From: Hevea brasiliensis
Lineage: Eukaryota > Streptophyta > Magnoliopsida > Malpighiales > Euphorbiaceae
Direction: 5' to 3'
Assembly (NCBI RefSeq): GCF_030052815.1
Contig: NC_079505.1
Span: 4,398,209 to 4,462,208, forward strand
Length of the DNA stretch: 64,000 nt
Position 1 is the stretch's first letter, and each line of letters starts with the position of its first letter. Made by a program: the position numbers and the translations under genes. Of the stretch, positions 58,759-64,000 are shown one piece after another. The notes under the pieces were generated by a model. It saw only the letters and a program-made list of their open reading frames with translations. It had not been told where the DNA came from and did not search any database.

Positions 58759-61481
58759 GGTGAGTAAATTAAAGCAAGTAAATTAAAGCAAGTACATAAG
58801 CTATCAAAAACAAAAGTCCTCAAGCAACTCCACATTTCAAAAACAAGGCCATGTAAATTCCAAAGTATTGGAGGTCGTGGTAGCAGATAATAGCCAAAAT
58901 CTGAAGTAACATTTCATGAAGTAAGACAGGCATAATCCATTAAAGATCCACTGAACCAGTAATTTAGAAAGCTAAATCATCCAAAGGATCCTTTTATGCC
59001 TAGAAATCATATTATGTCACTGCTAAATGACTTCATGAGCTTTCATCTTCTTTTCTCTTAAATCACATGGCTCAAAAAAAAAATAACCCCACACACAACA
59101 AAATGCCAAAAGAAAGAGTCACTACTTAAGACAAACAAGAGGTATTAAGCAGTAGATCCAATGATTAACTGCATAAAGTAACAATGCAGAAATAACAAAC
59201 TTGCAAGTGTTAAGCATTGTGTCAAACCTAACACACAATTACACATTCCATCAAATCTAAAAATTCAATAATTAATGATAACCAACCACCCTCCTCCCTT
59301 GCTATCACAAACAAGACTCCAAGAACTAGAAAAACTCAAAGCAATCCTATGATCCAACAGTTTAATATTAGTTTAAGTAATCATACTTGGTGGCCTGTTT
59401 GGAGGCTCTGATGCAATATGGAACTTTTGATAATTACGAAGAATTTCACAAATCTCAGCAGGCCTCAACCATCGGTGTTGGGCTTCTAAAAATAATTGTT
59501 GAATGTCTGCATACCCAAAAAAAATCCAAGTCAATCAATCGAAAATGCAATAGTACAAGCAATTAGAAGCAAAAATCAATAAGCAATATGTAAGACAAAT
59601 CCATAAGAAAATGTTGAAACAATAATTCAAACAACATCGGCGAGAGACTTGTTGGAAATCCCATATTGAACAAATATGAAGTAAAAGGGCAATAAATAAC
59701 CGGATGAGTTGCAACATTAAATTGGCTAATCATTTTGATGTGTAAAATAACTCAATCACTTATATAAGCCCAAATTTAAATGAATTGATACATAATTTGC
59801 CTAGCACTATCTTTAAATTTAATATGGTATCAAAACTCGGACTGGATTATGAGTTTCAACTGCCCATAAAGGCTAATTGGGCCCATATTGAGTTAAAATA
59901 CCAACTAATTGTCAAATGACAACCATGTAGTTACACTTGAGGGGGGAGTGTTGAAAATTCCACATTGAAAAAATGTAAAGTAAAAGGGCAATAAATGAGT
60001 GGTTGAGTTGCAACATTAAATTGGCTAATCATTTTGATATGTGAAGCAACTCAATCACTTATGTAAACCCACATTAAAATAAATTAATACATGATTAGCC
60101 AAGCACTCCCTCCAAATTTAACAAGACCAATCACATAACTTAAAATGTGTTTATGCATTAACTAGGCAAGAAGGTGAAGTGTATATCATTAAGTAAAAAA
60201 TAGGATACAACAGATATAAAACTGTCCAAATCAACAAGCAACAATAAAGGCACATACTGAATAGTTTTCTAGGATGTGGAAGTGTGTAAATGTTGACTCC
60301 ATCTTTCCCCCTTCCCCTATGTGTATGTGTATGGTCTACTCTAATTGGCAATTGCTTAAAAGATCAAGGCCCACATATCACATTGCCAATCCATTTTTGT
60401 ATCTAGGGTCCATTTTAAGGCTTATGACAAGTTAAATTGACTCTGGCAGACTTTAGTCCAGGGCACTTCAACATGGTGAAGAACTGAAGATGTCGTCTAA
60501 ATTACCTCAATAATTAGAATAGCAAATAGTTCATGGTATGGATGGTATGGATAACTAAACTAGATTCACAGCAAAATTTGCAAGATGGAAAACACAGTCG
60601 CTAAATCCCTGCATGTAGTTGCTACTTATGGGGGTAAAATTAAAGTTATTTCACCATCAGAGCTAATAAATGAACTTGACATTGTAACTAGAAATCACCA
60701 AGTGCCAGCAGTGAACCTGGTTGTGCCTTGGAAGATAGGTAAAATGATAAATTTATGAAAACAAACAACTAGTAGGGGCAAAACTAGGTTGGCACTGCTC
60801 CTCCACCCACCCAACAGAAAAAATTTCTATTGTTTCTTCAGTAACATTCCTTATTCCTCAATTTTACATTACCTTTTCACATAACCTCACCCCATCCACA
60901 CGACCACCCGTCCCCCACCCCACAACCCCCAACCCCACCACCACCCCACCCAAAGGGAAGGGGAAAAAAAAAGGAAGCCCCAACCATCTGCTTGATTAAG
61001 TTCTGCGCCTGACAACTAGGAAAGGATAACCCGTCATACCAAAACAGTATAAACGTTCAACTTAAATTGGGAACTTGACCATGTTCAATTAAGGCAAGTG
61101 CACCTCATACAGATAAATAAAGAATGGCCTTTCATCACTTGGGGTCAGCAGCTTAATTCTCTATCCGTTCATTGACTAATTAGATTTCTGAGGATAAGGC
61201 ACAAAAATTTTACTTACTTAGGTGGGAAAGAAAAAAAAAATCATTTTTCTCATGGAAAATTCAAAAGCAGAAAACAGTTTCCAGGGAACCAAACATCGAA
61301 ATGGAATCAAACAAAACCCCAACTTCGAAACTTCACAGCAAAAACCAAATGGATCTAAATCTACACGAAAAGGAAAAATAATAATAATAATAATAAAGAA
61401 TTAAACTAAACGAGAAAATGACATTCAACTTGAAACCTAACCTAATCGAGGACCCAGTCCATAAGATCCGCGATCAGCCAT
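45462..61481 (-). CDS. CAMTA2: Calmodulin-binding transcription activator, CAMTA2-like (13 coding exons)
   Basis: Exons, in transcription order: 61481-61442, 59506-59387, 58232-58117, 56526-56438, 54217-54175, 54018-53892, 53421-53296, 53198-52897, 51972-51436, 48923-48229, 47676-47094, 46621-46298, 45569-45462. Joined they give 3210 nt with phase kept throughout (1069 aa). Domains: CG-1 DNA-binding domain about 10-136 (starts MADRGSYGLGPRLD, contains FRKDGHNWRKKKDGKT), TIG about 484-570, ankyrin repeats about 684-775 (GWTALHWAAFYGR), IQ motifs about 897-940 (AAIQIQKKFRGW and VKIQAHVRGHQVRKQYR), and a calmodulin-binding helix about 941-966 (IIWSVGILEKVILRWRRK). CAMTAs are nuclear factors that bind CGCG-type boxes and link calcium signals to cold and immune gene expression. 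The N-terminus is nearer Arabidopsis CAMTA2 than CAMTA1 or 3, from memory. All splice sites are GT-AG except exon 10, which has a GC donor. Confidence 0.93.
48225..48232 (-). promoter_or_regulatory. GC splice donor of CAMTA exon 10
   Basis: The minus strand reads GCAG|GCAAGAACC at the end of exon 10 (48229). No GT is available nearby that keeps the frame. Joining at GC restores the conserved YGREQTV reading of the ankyrin region with exon 11 (from 47676, after TGCAG). AG|GCAAG matches the consensus of plant GC-AG introns. Confidence 0.85.
49001..49618. mobile_element. Tourist-type MITE (PIF/Harbinger) in CAMTA intron 9
   Basis: Flanked by TAA on both sides (48998-49000 and 49619-49621), the Harbinger target. 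Termini are inverted: GGTCTGTTTACTTGTGAAAA on the left and GGGCCTGTTCCCTTGTGGAA on the right in reverse. The rest is GGAAAAC-rich and AT-rich without coding capacity. Intron 9 (48924-51435) is the one between the disordered region and the TIG domain exons. Confidence 0.8.
52316..52386. repeat. C/T-rich low-complexity tract in CAMTA intron 8
   Basis: About 70 bases of CT and CCCT units on the plus strand (purine-rich in the transcript). Confidence 0.9.
55146..55743. mobile_element. Putative MITE in CAMTA intron 4
   Basis: The block begins GGGTGTTTGGTTTAGCC and its right end in reverse begins GGGTGTTTATTCACTGCAGC. The interior has repeated AACAGCTA/GTTAGCTG motifs and an AT-rich core. The terminal match is short and no TSD is clear. 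Confidence 0.45.
56698..57065 (+). mobile_element. Small solo LTR in CAMTA intron 3
   Basis: A 368-bp block from TGATGCAGAATGG to GGTTCTACATCA, flanked by the exact TSD CAAGG (56693-56697 and 57066-57070). It carries a TATAAATA box near 56931 in plus orientation. No internal region remains. It interrupts an older repeat rich in GGCACGCCTGAGGC-like sequence, parts of which lie at 56650-56692 and 57070-57180. Confidence 0.83.
57314..57350. repeat. (GAAA)n microsatellite in CAMTA intron 3
   Basis: About nine AAAG-type units on the plus strand. Confidence 0.9.
59650..60123 (+). mobile_element. Complete TRIM retrotransposon in CAMTA intron 1
   Basis: Two direct repeats of 175 bp each (59650-59824 and 59949-60123) start TGTTGGAAATCCC and TGTTGAAAATTCC. 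Right after the first is a decayed Met primer site TGGTATCAAAACTC, and right before the second is the polypurine tract GAGGGGGGAG. The interior is 124 bp and non-coding. Flanks AGACT and AGACC fit a 5-bp TSD with one change. This is the full structure of a terminal-repeat retrotransposon in miniature, antisense to CAMTA. Confidence 0.85.
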
Positions 61482-61850
61482 GAGAAGATGGACCTAAGCA
61501 AGAGATTGACTGATCGATCTATCGAAACTAAAAACACGGAAGCTGAGATTTTAGAGCAAGAATAGAGAGAGAGGGTTTTGAAGGAAGTGAAAATTCATTC
61601 TTCGAACAGAAGGTTTTATTTTCAAATATTTATATTATTTTATAATTATGATTTAATTAATTATTAATTAGTAATTAGTAATTACATTTTGGTTGAGTTC
61701 CTCTGGGGAAAGTGTGGACTTGGAAAGTGGAAACCGGAAGGAAAGTCTGATGAGATGTGATGGTCAAAGAAGTGGGGTCTGCAATCCTAGTTGGCCCAAT
61801 TATATATGAACATCTGGCAGGGAGATATTTTTCATACGCGGTTTTTTCGC
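61482..61850 (-). promoter_or_regulatory. CAMTA leader and promoter
   Basis: A TATAAATA box lies at 61627-61634 (minus strand), which would start transcription near 61600 and give a leader of about 120 nt with a short CT tract in the transcript (rc of the AGAGAGAGAG at about 61565). An ATG at 61598-61596 opens a 15-codon frame that closes before the CAMTA ATG; whether it is in the mRNA depends on the exact start. Confidence 0.45.
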
Positions 61851-63232
61851 TTTTTAGAAATTAAAATTTAATCTTATTTTCTCTTTTTATTATTTTATAA
61901 AATTTAGTTGACGCGTACATTTTGGTGCATTTTTTTTCAAATTTACTGGAATTAATAATATTCAATTTACAAAAACAGTTAAAAGGACAGTGGTTAAACT
62001 TTTGGTTCAAAAACTATTGCATTCGTCAGTTTGATTTGATTTGATTTAATTTAATTTAAAAAATTAAAAACTAAATAAATTATCAAATCATATAAAAAGA
62101 AAACTTAATTAAATCAAACCAAATCTATTCATTCGGTTCAATTTGATTCATTGGTGATCTTCAAAGATACCAAGAGGAAGAAATGCTTAAAATAAAAAAT
62201 ACATTAAACTAACAAAAACAATAGGAACAATTTAACACTATTATATAAATCGCAACAATCAATAATAAAAATTGCAAGAAAAATTTACATATTTCAATAT
62301 TTTCATATTGCATATTTGTAAAAGAAAACTAATAGAAGAATGCAAAATTGAACATTTCTCCCAAGCACAACAATATTTCTCAAAAGCAAAAAATAAAAAC
62401 TAATTACAATCATTGGAGCTCCATGAACAATAATACGGACTCATCTATCAAAGTCCCATCCACCATATTGCATGTGTTCAACAATAACAATGTTGACCTG
62501 TCACCTCCTCCACTCGATGAAGAGAAGAGATGGGCAGATGGAATAGAAGCAAGTAGAAGTTGTTGTGTTTGGATTAGATGAGGTAGGAGAAGGAAGTAAA
62601 ATGGAGATTTGATTTTTAATTTCAGCATAGAAAAAGAGAGCAAGAGAGATGGCAATGGCACAGATAAGTAATGGACGACTAGAGTTTTCCTTTGAACTTG
62701 AAAGTAAATTGAGTAAGAGAGGACTAGTAGAAGAGAGAAGAAACAAGGAGTAAAATAGAAGATAAGAAACAAAGTAAGGAAATGATTTGTCGCATAAAAG
62801 AAAGAAGGAAAGAATAAGTGAAAAGGGCAGCCATAAAGATGCAGGAGAAGGAGGGTAGGGCTTCTTTGGAAATGATGAATTTATACTCTCATTTGAACAG
62901 CTAAGATCATTTAGAGCGAATGACGAGGATTTAATTTGGTTTAAACTATGCAGAAAAAAAGGATGGCCATGGGAGCAATTAGAATGCTTTTTATGACTAA
63001 GCCACAAGACCTTAAATGTAATAAAAACAATGCAAACTTAATCATATATGGATTCAATTTTATCAAAACTTTATAATCCAAAACTGAACCAAACCAAATA
63101 AATCGAAAACTATGAAAATCAAAATTGAACCAAAATTGATTTACCGTATAAACCAAATCAAATTACTAAATTAAACTGGTAAGGCCACTATTTTCCAGCT
63201 TAAACTGAATATTGCTCATTCCTACTACAGCC
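61851..63232. repeat. Degenerate repeat block with hAT-like right end
   Basis: Both sides (about 62000-62160 and 63050-63215) are dense in AACCAAATC/GGTTCAATTTGATT motifs. The right end in reverse begins TAGGAATGAGCAATATTC, in the style of non-autonomous hAT termini. I could not locate a left terminus or TSD. Confidence 0.35.
62501..63007 (-). other. Open frame of 168 codons, function unknown
   Basis: The frame is rich in Ser, Leu and Phe, with hydrophobic stretches at about residues 58-100 and 118-130 that could be membrane segments. I do not recognise it. Its first codon may not be the real start, and a different frame (62772-62410) is also open over much of it, so it may be chance. It lies between the two repeat arms of the block around it and could be a captured gene fragment. 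Confidence 0.2.
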
Positions 63233-63529
63233 CAAGCTATTTTCCTCCCCAACAAAATGTCTAGTTCTATAGGATCTGGTCCTTCCTTTACAATATATAA
63301 TCTTCTTTGCTCCCTTTACTCCACCATCTTTAAGTCTCTCATCAACCACATTGCTTATAGCCATCATTACCTATTCCCCTCTCCTTTTCTCTATGCATTT
63401 ACTATCTCTATACCATGATCAATATGTTTCTGACCTCATCACAAAAACCTATAAACTGAATAGTGAAGAAACAATCCTTCAATTGGCTCCATCCACTAAT
63501 AAAGGCATAAGATAAAATCCAAACATTTT

Positions 63530-63960
63530 GGTTAGGAAGTAATTCTCATAAAACCTTTCACGTTGGCACCATTAATGTAGCTCTATCAAAATCCTGGAAT
63601 ACTAGAAGGGGACATTCGAATAGCACCAAAGAAGATGAATATTTTCTTATTTATGTTTGAACATGAGGTTGATGTCAAGTACATCATGGAAAACCGACCA
63701 CGGTCAATACACAACTATCACTTGATGGGCCCCCAATAAAGCATTTAAAAAAATTTAATTTACCTATTCTCCATTATGGGTTTAAGTTCATGGTTTCCTC
63801 CATACCAACTCAACCCAGCAAACGCAAGAATGATTAGGGAAATGCTAGGGAAGTTTATTGAAGTGGATTTTACAAAAGATGGCATCAAGGGTTTTCCCAA
63901 CTATCTTCATCTAAGAGTGGATTTGCCAGTAGATCAACCCTTCAAGGCAAGCTTTTAGAA
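63530..63960 (+). pseudogene. DUF4283 (LINE ORF1-type) remnant, runs toward window edge
   Basis: The plus strand reads ILEGDIRIAPKKMNIFLFMF, then EHEVDVKYIMENRPRSI, and after a stop and short gap FIEVDFTKDGIKGFPNYLHL followed by RVDLPVDQPFKASF. This is the order found in DUF4283 domains of plant LINE ORF1 and related zinc-knuckle proteins (FLFQFE, RIMDGRPWSF, FLRVRV-D-x-x-PL). A stop near 63737 and a frame end at 63958 show decay. The zinc knuckle, if present, lies outside the window. Confidence 0.65.
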
Positions 63961-64000
63961 TCAAAAACAAAATGGGAATCTCAAATGGGTTGATCTTAAA

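Noticed and set aside
62410..62772. 120-codon minus-strand frame overlapping the 168-codon one
   Set aside because: Different frame over the same low-complexity DNA, and no sign which, if either, is coding.
1..64000. A multi-gene or biosynthetic cluster built around the P450 genes
   Set aside because: Apart from the CYP89 copies and CAMTA no other enzyme, transporter or regulator gene could be found in the window, so there is no basis for a pathway cluster here.

Overview
The window is nuclear DNA of a flowering plant, most likely a eudicot. It holds a spliced CAMTA transcription factor gene with 13 coding exons, intronless plant cytochromes P450 of the CYP89A type, and many LTR retrotransposons and MITEs in AT-rich intergenic DNA. 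The P450 proteins look most like Euphorbiaceae-type sequences to me, but that is only an impression. There are no rRNA, tRNA or CRISPR features. All intact host genes lie on the minus strand.

Layout. At 1-1.3 kb is the 5' end of a decayed Ty1-copia element, cut by the window edge. At 2.3-16.3 kb two full-length CYP89A-like genes (523 and 527 aa) sit about 12 kb apart in the same orientation. The space between them is filled by a retroposon with target-site duplication (TSD) and poly-A, a MITE inside it, a 1.3 kb non-autonomous hAT element with an exact 8-bp TSD, a 1.45 kb solo LTR with an exact 5-bp TSD, and an inverted-repeat element. At 16.9-33.2 kb is a nested block: a complete 8.5 kb Ty3-gypsy-type element (A; TSD TGGAC) sits inside the left LTR of a related element (B), whose right LTR is truncated. 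Neither carries a readable gag-pol, and both look like LARD-type derivatives that share an internal region. At 33.2-38.4 kb is a truncated Athila-like element with a gag-protease pseudogene and one LTR. At 38.6-43.9 kb a diverged segmental duplication flanks a CACTA-like element with about 105-bp internal repeats. At 43.9-44.9 kb is a third, broken CYP89 copy, itself interrupted by an insertion.

At 45.5-61.5 kb is a CAMTA gene (CAMTA2-like, 1069 aa). I could join its 13 coding exons with consistent phase throughout. One intron has a GC-AG boundary. Its introns hold a complete 474-bp TRIM, a 368-bp solo LTR, a Tourist-type MITE and a further MITE candidate. At 62-64 kb lie degenerate repeat DNA and the start of a DUF4283 (LINE ORF1-type) pseudogene.

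The CYP89 copies are one family broken up by transposons, and CAMTA is an unrelated neighbour. I see no convincing new multi-gene system. The points most worth checking are the upstream ATG and CT repeat in one CYP89 leader, substitutions in predicted substrate-recognition regions of the CYP89 pair, the shared coding-poor LARD interior, and the GC-AG intron of CAMTA.
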